Origin: Sorangium aterium
GTDB lineage: Bacteria > Myxococcota_A > Polyangia > Polyangiales > Polyangiaceae
DNA: 64,000 bases
Direction: 5' to 3'
Assembly: GCF_028368935.1 (NCBI RefSeq)
Contig: NZ_JAQNDK010000002.1
Location: 992,001 to 1,056,000, forward strand
Shown: piece after piece, positions 26,966 to 35,256 of the stretch
How positions within the stretch are numbered: the stretch's first letter is position 1
Layout of the letters: the number at the start of each line of letters is the position of its first letter
Notes under the pieces: model-generated
What the model saw: the letters and a program-made list of their open reading frames with translations, nothing else
Told to the model about the DNA's origin: nothing
Database searches by the model: none
Translations under genes and position numbers: made by a program

Positions 26966-28255
26966 GTGGAGACTCAGACAAAGCTTCCGCCCATGCCTGG
27001 GCTCTCGGGCCCCGAGAAGAAGCGCTTCATGAACGGCACCCACCGCGCGGCCTCGCCCGAGGAGACCTTCGATCGAATCAAGGGCTTCATGCCGGCGATG
27101 GGGATCACGCGGGTAGCCAACGTCACGGGGCTCGACGCGATCGGGATACCGGTCGTCGTCGTCTGTCGCCCCAACTCGCGCTCTCTCTCGGTCAGCCAGG
27201 GAAAGGGGCTGACGCTCGCGGCGGCGAAGGTCTCTGGGCTGATGGAGTCGATCGAGGCCTATCACGGCGAGAACATCGTCCGGCCGCTGCTCCTCGGCTC
27301 CTCTCGCGAGCTCTCGCGCTCCCACGCGATAGCCGACGTCTCCGCGCTGCCGCGGACCTCGAGCGCGCCGCTCGACGAGGACACCTCGCTCCTCTGGGCC
27401 GAGGGCTACGACCTCATGCGCGGCGCCCCTGTGTGGGTCCCCTACGAGCTCGTGCACGTCAACGCCACCGCGGTGGGCCGCGTCAACCCGGGTATCTTCT
27501 GCTGTTCGACCAACGGGCTCTCGTCGGGAAACGGGCTCCTCGAGGCGGTGAGCTACGGTATCTGCGAGGTGGTCGAGCGCGACGCAACGGCCGTGTGGGG
27601 GGCCCTCACCGACGAGGAGCGGGACGCGAGGCGGCTCGATCTCGACAGCATCGATGACCCCGGCTGCCGCGAGGTGCTCGAGAAATTCTCGGCCGCCGGG
27701 GTCGCCGTCGGCGCGTGGGAGACCACCTCCGACGTCGGTATCCCCTCGTACGAGTGCCTGATCGCCGAGCGGACGGAGGATGCCGTCCGGGCGCTCCACG
27801 GCTCCGGCGGGCAAGGCTGCCATCCGTCGCGCGCCGTCGCGCTGCTGCGCGCCCTCACCGAGGCCGCGCAGACCCGGCTCACGGTCATCTCGGGCGCGCG
27901 CGACGACCTCCTCCGGACCGAGTACGACCGCCACCGGAGCCCCGATCAGGTCCGGCACCTCCGCCGGCTGCTGACGGCGCGCGGAGAGCGCCCGTTCTCC
28001 GCGGGGCCCACGTTCGCGGGCGACACGTTCGAGGACGACGTCGCCTGGCAGCTCGAGCGGCTGCGCGCGGTCGGGATCGACAGCGTCGTCGCCTTCGATC
28101 TCACGAAGCCGGAGTTCGGCATCCCCGTCGTCAAGATCGTGATTCCGGGGCTCGAAGGGATCCACTCGTTCCCCAACTACATCCCTGGCCGCCGGTTCCG
28201 CCGCGCGCTCGAGCGCCGGAGCGGGAGCGCTGCGAGCCGGAAGGAGATCGCATGA
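26966..28255 (+). CDS. YcaO-domain protein of the TfuA-associated type (putative thioamidation)
   Basis: A 429-residue YcaO protein distinct from the one at 17144. The GTG start follows AAGGAGAA by about 6 nt; a downstream ATG would remove 16 residues. N-terminal NGTHRAASPEETFDRIK is typical of TfuA-linked YcaO enzymes. The ATP-binding segments are AAAKVSGLMESIEAYHGEN and SYGICEVVERDATAVW. It lacks the Pro-rich C-terminus of azoline formers. With the adjacent TfuA protein (4-nt overlap), the known precedent is ATP-dependent backbone thioamide formation, as in thioamidated thiopeptides and methyl-coenzyme M reductase. It follows the dehydratase gene by 49 nt. Confidence 0.88.
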   Translation: METQTKLPPMPGLSGPEKKRFMNGTHRAASPEETFDRIKGFMPAMGITRVANVTGLDAIGIPVVVVCRPNSRSLSVSQGKGLTLAAAKVSGLMESIEAYHGENIVRPLLLGSSRELSRSHAIADVSALPRTSSAPLDEDTSLLWAEGYDLMRGAPVWVPYELVHVNATAVGRVNPGIFCCSTNGLSSGNGLLEAVSYGICEVVERDATAVWGALTDEERDARRLDLDSIDDPGCREVLEKFSAAGVAVGAWETTSDVGIPSYECLIAERTEDAVRALHGSGGQGCHPSRAVALLRALTEAAQTRLTVISGARDDLLRTEYDRHRSPDQVRHLRRLLTARGERPFSAGPTFAGDTFEDDVAWQLERLRAVGIDSVVAFDLTKPEFGIPVVKIVIPGLEGIHSFPNYIPGRRFRRALERRSGSAASRKEIA

Positions 28256-29658
28256 GCATCATCGTCTTCATCGGTCCGACCCTCTCGCTCGAGGCCGCGC
28301 GGGCGGAGCTCGACGCCATCTATCTGCCGCCGGTCTCGCAGGGCGACGTCTACCGGGCCTGCGCGAAGCGCCCGAGCGCGATCGCGATCATCGACGGCTA
28401 CTTCGAGCGGGTCCCGGCGGTCTGGCACAAGGAGATCCTCTTCGCGATGGCGCAGGGCATCCACGTCTTCGGGAGCTCCAGCATGGGGGCGCTGCGCGCC
28501 GCCGAGCTCTCCGCCTTCGGCATGGAAGGCGTGGGCGCCATCTTCGAGGGGTACCGCGACGGCCTCATCGAGGACGACGACGAGGTGGCCGTCGTCCACG
28601 GCCCCGCGGACAGCGGCTTTCGCGCCGGCTCCGAGGCGATGGTCAACCTCCGCAGGACGTTCGACGCCGCGGCGGCCGCGGGCGTGATCACCGCCGCCAC
28701 GCGCGACGCCCTCACGGCGATCGCGAAGTCTCTTTACTATCCCGACCGCGCCTATCCCGTGATCCTCGACGCCGCGTCCCGCCATGGCGTCCCGCAAGGC
28801 GAGCTCGCGTCGCTGCGCGACTTCCTCCCGAAGGGGCGCGTCAACCAGAAGCGCGACGACGCGATCGCGCTGCTCCGGCACCTCCGCGCGCGCGCCGAGG
28901 CGGGCTTCTCGCTGAAGACCGTCTCGTACAGGTTCGAGGTCACCGAGTTCTGGTGCCGCGCCGAGCAGGCCGCCGGCGAGATGGTCGCCGCGGAGCGCCC
29001 GAGCGCCGGCGACCCGTCGCCGTACGAGACGGTCGCCCTCGACGGCATCCTCGACGAGCTCCGCCTCGACGCGGCGGCCTACGGCCGGGCGAAGCGCGGC
29101 GCCATGCTCCGGTACCTCGCGCTGCAGGAGGCCGAGCGGCGCGGCCTCACCGTGGACAACGCCGCGCTGGAGCGGACGTCCGACGCCTTCCGCCGCGAGC
29201 GGCGGCTCTATGAGCCTGACGACGTGAAGGCGTGGATGCGTCGGTTCAGCGTCGGCTGGGGCGAGCTGACGCGGCTGCTCCGCGACGAGGCGCTCATCGG
29301 CTGGGTCGAGAAGGCGACGGACGAGGTGGCGCAAGGCCACGTCCGCGACCACCTCTCGGTCTCCGGCGAGTACGCGGAGCTGCTCTCTCGGGCCCGCGAC
29401 AAGCAGCAGCGCCTCGCCGAGCTCGGCCTGTCGAACCCCGCCTTCTCCGACGCCGGGATGGGCGAAGGCGACCTGATCCGGTGGTATTTCGAGCGATGCC
29501 TGGGCGCGCCCGTGCCGCCCGATCCGGCGGGCGCGCTGCGCTCCGCCGGCTTCGCCGACGCGGACGAGTTCAAGCGCGTGGCGCTGCGCGAGGTGTGTTA
29601 TCGCCGCGCCGCGCCCGGCGACCGCGCCGCGAGCGCCTCGGCCCCGGAGCGCCGATGA
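28252..29658 (+). CDS. TfuA-like protein with long C-terminal extension
   Basis: A 468-residue protein. The first ~200 residues carry the TfuA core: IIVFIGPTLS, LPPVSQGDVYRACAKRP, IDGYFERVPAVWHKEILFAM and GSSSMGALRAAELSAFGMEG. TfuA partners YcaO in thioamide formation and may bring the sulfur donor. Typical TfuA proteins are about 220-250 residues. Here residues ~235-468 form an additional, mostly helical region with no recognised motif, encoded in one uninterrupted frame with unchanged codon use. It overlaps the YcaO and ABC ATPase genes by 4 nt each. Confidence 0.85.
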   Translation: MSIIVFIGPTLSLEAARAELDAIYLPPVSQGDVYRACAKRPSAIAIIDGYFERVPAVWHKEILFAMAQGIHVFGSSSMGALRAAELSAFGMEGVGAIFEGYRDGLIEDDDEVAVVHGPADSGFRAGSEAMVNLRRTFDAAAAAGVITAATRDALTAIAKSLYYPDRAYPVILDAASRHGVPQGELASLRDFLPKGRVNQKRDDAIALLRHLRARAEAGFSLKTVSYRFEVTEFWCRAEQAAGEMVAAERPSAGDPSPYETVALDGILDELRLDAAAYGRAKRGAMLRYLALQEAERRGLTVDNAALERTSDAFRRERRLYEPDDVKAWMRRFSVGWGELTRLLRDEALIGWVEKATDEVAQGHVRDHLSVSGEYAELLSRARDKQQRLAELGLSNPAFSDAGMGEGDLIRWYFERCLGAPVPPDPAGALRSAGFADADEFKRVALREVCYRRAAPGDRAASASAPERR

Positions 29659-30647
29659 GGCCCGCGATCTCGCTCCGGGGGGCGACGAAGGTCTTCGCGT
29701 CGCGCAGGGCCATCGACGCCGTGTCGTTCGAGGTGCGGCGCGGCGGCGCCACCGCGCTCCTTGGCCGGAACGGCGCTGGGAAGACGACGACGATGCGCCT
29801 CGTGACAGGCATCCTCCTCCCCGACGAGGGCGCGGTCGAGGTGCTCGGAGGCAGGAGCGACAGCGTCGCGATCCGCGATCGCGTCGGCTACCTCCCGGAG
29901 GAGCGAGGCCTGTACAAGCAGATGCCTGTCGCCGAGCACCTGGCCTTCCTCGGCGAGCTCAAGGGCGTCCGCCCGCGCCGCGCGCGCGAGAGCGCCGCGC
30001 GGCTCCTCCGGTCGCTCGAGCTCACGCACGTCGCGCGCGCGCGGATCGAGACGCTGTCGAAGGGCAACCAGCAGAAGGTGCAGCTCTGCGGCGCGCTCGT
30101 CCACGACCCGGAGATCCTCGTCCTCGACGAGCCCATGTCGGGCCTCGACCCCGTCAACGCCGTGGTCGTGAAGCGGCTCTTCGGGGAGCTCCGCGCCGCC
30201 GGAAAGACCCTGTTGCTCTCGACCCACGTCATGCCGCTCGCCGAGAGCCTGGCCGACCACGTCGTCGTCGTCGATCGGGGGCGCGTCGTCCTGGAGGGCC
30301 CCGTCGGCGAGGTGAAGGCGTCCTTCGCCGGCAACACCGCGCGGATCGAGTTCGACGGCGACGGCACCTTCCTCCTCGGCGTCGACGGCGTGGTGAGCGC
30401 GCGGATCGAGCCCGGCGCGGCGGAGCTCGTGCTGCGCGACGCCGGCGACGCGCAGCGGGCGCTCTCGGCGGCGATCTCGCGCCTCCGGGTGCGGCGGTTC
30501 GAGGTCTCGTCGCCGTCGCTCGGTGACATCTTCTCTCGCGTCGTCGGCGAGGGCGCCCCGCCGCCGCTCGCCCACAGGGCGCGCGCGGGCCGGGGCGCGG
30601 CGCTGGAGGCGCCTCGTGAGCCGCATCCTCGTCGTCTTGAAGCGTGA
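29655..30647 (+). CDS. ABC transporter ATP-binding protein (NatA-like)
   Basis: A 330-residue ATPase for peptide export or self-protection. Walker A is LLGRNGAGKTTT, the Q-loop region YLPEERGLYKQ, the signature LSKGNQQKVQ, Walker B EILVLDEPMSGLDP, and the H-loop LLLSTHV. The ~90-residue C-terminal extension after the ATPase core is usual for NatA/YhaQ-type exporters. It overlaps the TfuA gene by 4 nt and the permease by 32 nt, placing it in the RiPP operon. Confidence 0.93.
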   Translation: MRPAISLRGATKVFASRRAIDAVSFEVRRGGATALLGRNGAGKTTTMRLVTGILLPDEGAVEVLGGRSDSVAIRDRVGYLPEERGLYKQMPVAEHLAFLGELKGVRPRRARESAARLLRSLELTHVARARIETLSKGNQQKVQLCGALVHDPEILVLDEPMSGLDPVNAVVVKRLFGELRAAGKTLLLSTHVMPLAESLADHVVVVDRGRVVLEGPVGEVKASFAGNTARIEFDGDGTFLLGVDGVVSARIEPGAAELVLRDAGDAQRALSAAISRLRVRRFEVSSPSLGDIFSRVVGEGAPPPLAHRARAGRGAALEAPREPHPRRLEA

Positions 30648-31965
30648 GTACGTCGCCGCAGTGAAGACCGCGTCCTTCGCCCTCACGACGCTCCTCCTGC
30701 CGGTCCTCTTCGCGGCGGTGGGCCTGCTCCCTGCGCTCATCGTCGCCGTCGGCGTCGGCGACCGCTCGGTCGTCGTTGTCGACGGGACAGGCCGGCTCCG
30801 CGGGGTCGTGGAGGCCGCCTCTGCGGGCCTCGCCGAGGAGGCGTCGGCGCGGTCCGCAGCGAGGTCGCTCGGCGCCGCGATGGGCAGCGCGGTGCTCCCG
30901 AGGGCCGCCCGGCTGCGGCTCACCTACGTCGCCCCCGGGGACGCCGCCGCCACGAGCGCGGCCGTCGCGGCGCTGCTCGACGGCGCGAGGGCGGGCGTCG
31001 AGGCGGGAGGGCACGGCGTGGACGGCGTGGTGGTGCTCCCGCCCGCGATGCTCGAGGACCCTGGCGCGAGGGGCGCGCTCTACGCGAGGGGGGCTGACCT
31101 CGACGCCGTCGAGCACGCCGCGGCGGCGATGGCGCGCGGCGTCGCCGTGGCGCGGTGGACGGCGCGCGGCCGCGACGCCGCCGAGATCGAGGGCCTCCTG
31201 TCGCCCCCTGCGTTCGATCCGGCGCCTCTCTCCTCGAGCGGCCCCGGGGGCCCCGGCGGCGACCTCGACATGCTCGTCGCCTTCGGCTTCGGCGGCCTGC
31301 TCTTCGTCGCGATCCTCTTGAACGGTCGCGAGATCTTGCGCCGCATCGTGCAGGAGAAGTCGGATCGTATCATGGAGATCCTCCTTTCCTCGGTGACGCC
31401 GTTCGAGCTCCTGTCCGGGAGGATCCTCGGCCTCGCCGCCGCCGGCCTCACGCAGATCGTCGTGTGGCTCGGGATGGCGGCTGTCGCGGGCGCCGCGATC
31501 GGCGCGCTGGGAGGGCCGCGCCTCATCGACGCCGAGACCCTGCTTCGTCCCATGGTCGCCGTGTACTTCGTCGTGTTCTTTCTCCTGGGATATCTCGTGA
31601 ACGTGGCTGTCTATGCCGTCGGGGGCGCGGCCGCGAGCTCCGAGAAGGCCGCGCAGCAGCTGATGAGCCCTATCTCGATGGCGCTCTCCGCGCCGCCGTT
31701 CTTCCTCGTGGTCATCGCCGGTCACCCCGGCTCGACGCTCGCCGTCGTGCTCTCGATGATCCCGATCTACGCCCCGATGGTGATGTTCGTCCGGGTCCTC
31801 GTCTCCGAGCCGCCGCTCTGGCAGATCCTCGTCGCCATCGGCGGCACCGGCGCGACCGTGCTGCTCTTCATCTGGGTCGCCGCAAGGATCTTCCGGATAG
31901 GCGTGCTCTCCCATGGAGCGACGCCGAGCCTCCGCGAGCTCTGGCGCTGGGCCCGCGCCAGGTGA
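30616..31965 (+). CDS. ABC transporter permease (NatB-like, ABC-2 type)
   Basis: A 449-residue permease. GTG 30616 starts VSRILVVLKREYVAAVKTAS, the usual N-terminus of NatB/YhaP permeases, followed by transmembrane helix 1 (LTTLLLPVLFAAVGLLPALIV). A large extracytoplasmic loop runs to residue ~215, then about five helices near the end. REILRRIVQEKSDRIMEILL and SVTPFELLSGRILGLA are family hallmarks. It is the last gene of the operon and forms the exporter with the upstream ATPase. No dedicated leader peptidase gene accompanies it. Confidence 0.9.
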   Translation: MSRILVVLKREYVAAVKTASFALTTLLLPVLFAAVGLLPALIVAVGVGDRSVVVVDGTGRLRGVVEAASAGLAEEASARSAARSLGAAMGSAVLPRAARLRLTYVAPGDAAATSAAVAALLDGARAGVEAGGHGVDGVVVLPPAMLEDPGARGALYARGADLDAVEHAAAAMARGVAVARWTARGRDAAEIEGLLSPPAFDPAPLSSSGPGGPGGDLDMLVAFGFGGLLFVAILLNGREILRRIVQEKSDRIMEILLSSVTPFELLSGRILGLAAAGLTQIVVWLGMAAVAGAAIGALGGPRLIDAETLLRPMVAVYFVVFFLLGYLVNVAVYAVGGAAASSEKAAQQLMSPISMALSAPPFFLVVIAGHPGSTLAVVLSMIPIYAPMVMFVRVLVSEPPLWQILVAIGGTGATVLLFIWVAARIFRIGVLSHGATPSLRELWRWARAR

Positions 31966-32013
31966 CGCGGGCCGACGGCGCGATCGGCTGTCCGAACGCG
32001 CGGCGCAGCGCTT

Positions 32014-32508
32014 TCAAGCTGCCGAGAGCGTCTTGCCTGTCTCGAGCAGCGTCTTCAGATCGCTCAGGATGTAGCTCCAGCCTCCGCCGGCTTCCTTGAT
32101 CGCGCCCGAGGTGATGGCAGCCGTCTTGGGCGCGTCGCCGACCTCGTGGGTCACGGTCAGCGACGTGATGCCGTAGGGGCTCACCTCGATCTCCCAGGTC
32201 AGTCGCCTGAAGCCTTCCTCCTTCATCTCGGGATCCCAGAGGATGCGCCACGTCTGAACGAGCTTTCGCGGAGGGTCGGCCTCGATGACCTCTCCATCGA
32301 TGATGACCTTGGGGCCGCCGTGCTGGGCCATCTCCGCGTTCGCGAACGCCTGGTATTTGCCGCCGGGGCGCAGATCGTACTCCGCGCGAGCGCAGTAACC
32401 GTATTTCTCGATCCACTCGGGCTTCGTGATCGCATCCCAGACGGCCTCGGGCGTCGCCTTGATGTGGACTCGGTAGACGTGGACCGGCTTCTCACTCTTC
32501 GTCGTCAT
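32014..32508 (-). CDS. SRPBCC (AHSA1-like) domain protein
   Basis: A 164-residue START-fold protein. The family opening is VHVYRVHIKATPEAVWDAIT, followed by GGKYQAFANAEM, PPRKLVQTWRILWDP and the closing GGGWSYILSDLKTLLETG. AHSA1-type proteins bind small hydrophobic ligands. In this arrangement they are routinely encoded with an ArsR regulator, here overlapping by 17 nt upstream. It converges on the RiPP permease gene with a 48-bp gap and is probably unrelated to that pathway. Confidence 0.88.
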   Translation of the reverse strand: MTTKSEKPVHVYRVHIKATPEAVWDAITKPEWIEKYGYCARAEYDLRPGGKYQAFANAEMAQHGGPKVIIDGEVIEADPPRKLVQTWRILWDPEMKEEGFRRLTWEIEVSPYGITSLTVTHEVGDAPKTAAITSGAIKEAGGGWSYILSDLKTLLETGKTLSAA

Positions 32509-32824
32509 TGTTCTCCTCCAGCTGCTTCTTCAGATCGACGAGCGCCGAAATGCGCCCCTCTGTGTACTTGTCGATCCAACGATCGTGGATCTGGCGAATG
32601 GGGACCGGGTTCAGGTAGTGAAGCTTCTTCCGGCCCGATCGAACCGTGACGACGAGCCCCGCGGCTTCGAGCACACGAAGGTGCTTCATCACGCCGAACC
32701 GCGACATCTCGAGCTCGGACTCGAGCTCCGTGAGCGTGAGGCCGTCACGCGCGAAGAGCCGGTCGAGGAGAGAGCGCCGGGTGGGATCGGCCAGCGCCTT
32801 GAAGACGCGATCGTCGTCCGTCAC
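32492..32824 (-). CDS. ArsR-family transcriptional regulator
   Basis: A 110-residue winged-helix repressor: FKALADPTRRSLLDRLFARD opens the helix-turn-helix region, LTELESELEMSRFGVMKHL is the recognition part and GRKKLHYLNPVPIRQIHDRW the wing and C-terminal helix. The ArsR cysteine metal site is absent, as is usual for the subgroup paired with SRPBCC proteins. It starts with GTG right after AAGGGG. A palindrome lies in the spacer of the probable promoter just upstream, suggesting autorepression. Confidence 0.88.
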   Translation of the reverse strand: MTDDDRVFKALADPTRRSLLDRLFARDGLTLTELESELEMSRFGVMKHLRVLEAAGLVVTVRSGRKKLHYLNPVPIRQIHDRWIDKYTEGRISALVDLKKQLEENNDDEE

Positions 32825-32829
32825 CCCCT

Positions 32830-32858
32830 TGATATGTTACCAAATGGTCACCTGTCAA
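32830..32858 (-). promoter_or_regulatory. Promoter with embedded operator for the ArsR/SRPBCC pair
   Basis: On the minus strand a perfect TTGACA -35 (32853-32858) is separated by 17 bp from an ATATCA -10 (32830-32835), which ends 5 nt before the ArsR start. Inside the spacer, 32839-32848 is a 10-bp palindrome, ACCA-AA-TGGT, ideally placed for a repressor to block polymerase. The transcript would be nearly leaderless. No binding data are implied. Confidence 0.6.
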
Positions 32859-33036
32859 GGTCCGGCATGCACGGCCGGCGCGGATCCGGGCGCGGACCGC
32901 TGCAGGTGCTCGGATGTAGGATGCGAGGAGCCGCGACAGCTCGACGCTCGCGCTCGACGACCGAGGGTATTGGCGCGAGGCGATGCGGCGACGCGGCTGG
33001 ATCGAGAGCGGCCGGTAAGCGGGGCGAGGGGAGACC

Positions 33037-33513
33037 TCAGAAGCCTTCGCCGTTCTCGAGGATCGACGGGCACTTCGCGCGGACGCCCGCGCACTCCTCA
33101 GGAGGCTGCAAGAGGTCGAAGTCGGACCCGCACGAGAGCTCCTTGAGGGTGCCGGCCATGGCGATCAGGCATGTCTTGGCCTCCGCAACCGTGACGGCGC
33201 ACCCCTCGAACTCGTACGTGAAGCACCTGCTCGACGTCAGAGGTTCACCTGGAGAGATAAGGCACTGCCGCCAGATGGCCACGCAGGCCTCTATCTCGCG
33301 GGAGTTGAGCAGTCCGACGAGATCGCACTGGTCTGCTTTCGCGAGCTTCATCGGCTGTTTGAGATCGTCGCACACCTGGCTGGCCTCTTCGCTCGTCAGC
33401 TCGCCGAGCTGCTGGTTCTCGTCGAGGGCGATTCCGGTCTCGCCCCCCTCGTCACCGCACGCCACGAGCGCGAGCCCAGCCGCCAGGACCCCGAGAAGCG
33501 TCATCCGTCTCAT
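33037..33513 (-). CDS. Ten-cysteine lipoprotein, paralogue B
   Basis: A 158-residue lipoprotein starting MRRMTLLGVLAAGLALVACG (lipobox LVAC), with AAGGAGAG just before ATG 33513. The mature part keeps the ten-cysteine order of the family (ASQVCDDL, ADQCDLVG, IEACVAIWRQC, FEGCAVTVAEAKTC, GVRAKCPSIL) but is the most diverged member and lacks the Gly-rich linker. Its downstream flank (about 33007-33036) resembles the DNA after the nuoD tail at 11620-11650, hinting that it too once lay next to a nuoD fragment. Function unknown. Confidence 0.72.
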   Translation of the reverse strand: MRRMTLLGVLAAGLALVACGDEGGETGIALDENQQLGELTSEEASQVCDDLKQPMKLAKADQCDLVGLLNSREIEACVAIWRQCLISPGEPLTSSRCFTYEFEGCAVTVAEAKTCLIAMAGTLKELSCGSDFDLLQPPEECAGVRAKCPSILENGEGF

Positions 33514-33775
33514 TCGAGCTCTCCTTGACAAGGGAGGTGCGCTCGTGGCCGTTCAGGACCCGCAGGCACCCCGTTCGCCTGACGATACCCACGCTCCGCG
33601 CTCTCAGGCAGCGTCCCCAGCCGGATCGCCGCGTCGGCCTCGCGTGTCACGCGGGCGACCCTCTCGTCGGTGGAGCTCGGATCGGCGGACAGCGCGGGAT
33701 GGCGCTCGAGGCGCGCCGGTCGCGTGCAGCTCGTGGTGGTGCTCGGCCCACCGCATGTCATGGCCTGGTCGGAAA
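33514..33775. other. Gap with a decayed minus-strand coding remnant
   Basis: Between paralogue B and the nuoD remnant. A minus-strand frame at about 33550-33720 reads like protein (for example DERVARVTREADAAIRLGTL) but has no convincing start or ribosome site and matches no family I know. It may be a gene fragment carried in with the duplications. Confidence 0.3.
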
Positions 33776-33920
33776 GGAGGCGTAACGGGCGCGGCTCCGG
33801 ACAGGGAGCTTCACCGCGATGGCGACGAGGCCAAGGGCCCCGGGCCGTCCGTGGCCGACGTCGTGGCGCTCATCGCGCGCTTCGGCGTCGTGGCGCCCGA
33901 GGACGATCGGTCAGCGGGGC
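33776..33920 (+). pseudogene. Decayed duplicate of the nuoD 3' end (copy 3)
   Basis: Aligns with the last ~140 bp of nuoD. Shared stretches include CCGGACAGGGAGCTTCACCG and CGTGGCGCTCATCGCG. It carries small deletions, substitutions and an in-frame TAA near its start (GGCGTAACGG against GGCGTATCGG). It is followed, as in copy 2, by a minus-strand ten-cysteine lipoprotein gene. It is older than the copy at 11336 and clearly non-functional. Confidence 0.85.
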
Positions 33921-33931
33921 GCTGGGCGACC

Positions 33932-34447
33932 TCAGGAGCCCTCGCCGTCGGTCTCCCCGGAGCCGACGATCTCCGGGCACTTCTCGGTGAGGGCCGCGCA
34001 CCCTGCCGGGGGCTCCCCGGAGGTGTCGGGCGGCGTTGCGCACGTGATCGCCTTGACGCCGTCGGCCTGGGCCTTCATGCAGGCCTTGTACTCCGCCACC
34101 GTCGCGGTACAGCCCGCGAAGCCCTCGGTGGAGCACCCGCCGTCGCCCTGCGAGGGCTGCTCCGGGGCGCTCATGCACTCGGCCTTGGTGGCCTCGCAGT
34201 CACCCCCGAAGGCGCCGGCGAACGCGCCGGCGACCTCGCACAGGTCTTCCTTCGTGACATTGATCGACGCGGCGAGATCCTGGCACACCGCCTGGGAGTC
34301 CGCGGCCGTCAGCTGGCCGAGCTGCTTGCCGTCGAGGTCACCTCCGCTCTGGCTCCCGGTGTCCCCGTTGCCCCCGTCGTCGTCGCCGCCGCAAGCCGCG
34401 AGCGCGAGGCCAGCCATCAGCAATCCAAGAAGCTTCATCCGTGTCAT
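33932..34447 (-). CDS. Ten-cysteine lipoprotein, paralogue C
   Basis: A 171-residue lipoprotein starting MTRMKLLGLLMAGLALAACG (lipobox LAAC). A GAGGGAG site precedes ATG 34447; an upstream ATG adds five residues. A short Asp/Gly-rich linker leads to the ten-cysteine domain with GFAGCTATVAEYKACMKAQ, closest to paralogue A. The upstream DNA also matches that of paralogue A, so the two arose by a block duplication. Function unknown. Confidence 0.75.
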   Translation of the reverse strand: MTRMKLLGLLMAGLALAACGGDDDGGNGDTGSQSGGDLDGKQLGQLTAADSQAVCQDLAASINVTKEDLCEVAGAFAGAFGGDCEATKAECMSAPEQPSQGDGGCSTEGFAGCTATVAEYKACMKAQADGVKAITCATPPDTSGEPPAGCAALTEKCPEIVGSGETDGEGS

Positions 34448-34677
34448 CGAGCGCTCCCTCATCGAGAATGTTCACCAGCGTGTCCGCGCGGCGCTCGAGG
34501 ACGGCTCCGCCAAGGAAGCGAGCGGGCTGCATCGTCGGCCGGGCAGGCGCGCGGGCCGGACCTACTACGACCGCGGTTCAATCTTTCTTCCTGCTGGAGA
34601 GAAATAGACGGCGGCCTCGGGCGCGAGCCCTGCCGCGCGCGGTCGAGGCGCTCTTCGCCCGAGTGTATCGGCGCGCG

Positions 34678-35136
34678 TCAGGGGGCGCGCCGACGTCTCG
34701 CCGGGCGTGAGGGTGCGTCCGGAGGCGCCGTCGGCTTCCCGTTGCGGCCGGCGTCCCACTGCGCGACCACGCGCTTCGGCGCCACGCGACGCCATGCGCC
34801 CACGAGCAGCTCTTCCAGGAGCGCCCGATCGACGCGGCGGAGCTCCACCCGCGTCCAGCCCTGGTGCCCCCACGGCGTCACGGAGAAGACGTCGGGCTGC
34901 GCCTGCACCAGGCTGTCTTGTTCCTCCAGCGACAGCTTGAGGACCGCGTGCTCCTCCGCCACCCAGTGGGTCGCGAAGATCTTCCCTCGCACGCGGAACG
35001 ACGGTTTGCCCCAGTGGTCCTGCTCCTCGGCCTCGGGAAGCGACAGCGCGAGCCTCTGGAAGTCCTCGGAACGGAACGCAGAAGGAACATGCGTGGGAGG
35101 GGGAGGCGTGGAAGGCGTGGGAGACCCGCTCGACAT
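34678..35136 (-). CDS. MmcQ/YjbR-family protein
   Basis: A 152-residue protein of the YjbR (CyaY-like double-wing) family. The family pattern runs FQRLALSLPEAEEQDHWGKP, SFRVRGKIFATHW, KLSLEEQDSLVQAQPDVFSV and WGHQGWTRVELRRVDRALLEELLVGAW. A basic C-terminal tail (RPARRRRAP) is additional. The family has a DNA-binding-like fold, but its cellular role is not settled. A 21-codon fragment of a related gene is found at 37021-37084. Confidence 0.85.
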   Translation of the reverse strand: MSSGSPTPSTPPPPTHVPSAFRSEDFQRLALSLPEAEEQDHWGKPSFRVRGKIFATHWVAEEHAVLKLSLEEQDSLVQAQPDVFSVTPWGHQGWTRVELRRVDRALLEELLVGAWRRVAPKRVVAQWDAGRNGKPTAPPDAPSRPARRRRAP

Positions 35137-35256
35137 GGTGTTCGCTCCTTCGAAGCTTATCCTGAAGAACGCGACGCCGGCGGTCTTGTAAAGATTTTAC
35201 CCCGCCGCGGGCTCCTGCCAGCGAGGCCGAGCCGCGCGGCGGGGCGGGCGCTCCGC

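Larger units (their letters stand above)
33776..34620. repeat. Right copy of the nuoD-tail/lipoprotein block
   Basis: Direct but more diverged copy of 11336-12425: nuoD remnant, ten-Cys lipoprotein C, then about 170 bp of matching upstream DNA (34448-34620), including GGACGGCTCCG and ACTACGACC stretches. It lies on the far side of the RiPP cluster. Confidence 0.7.
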
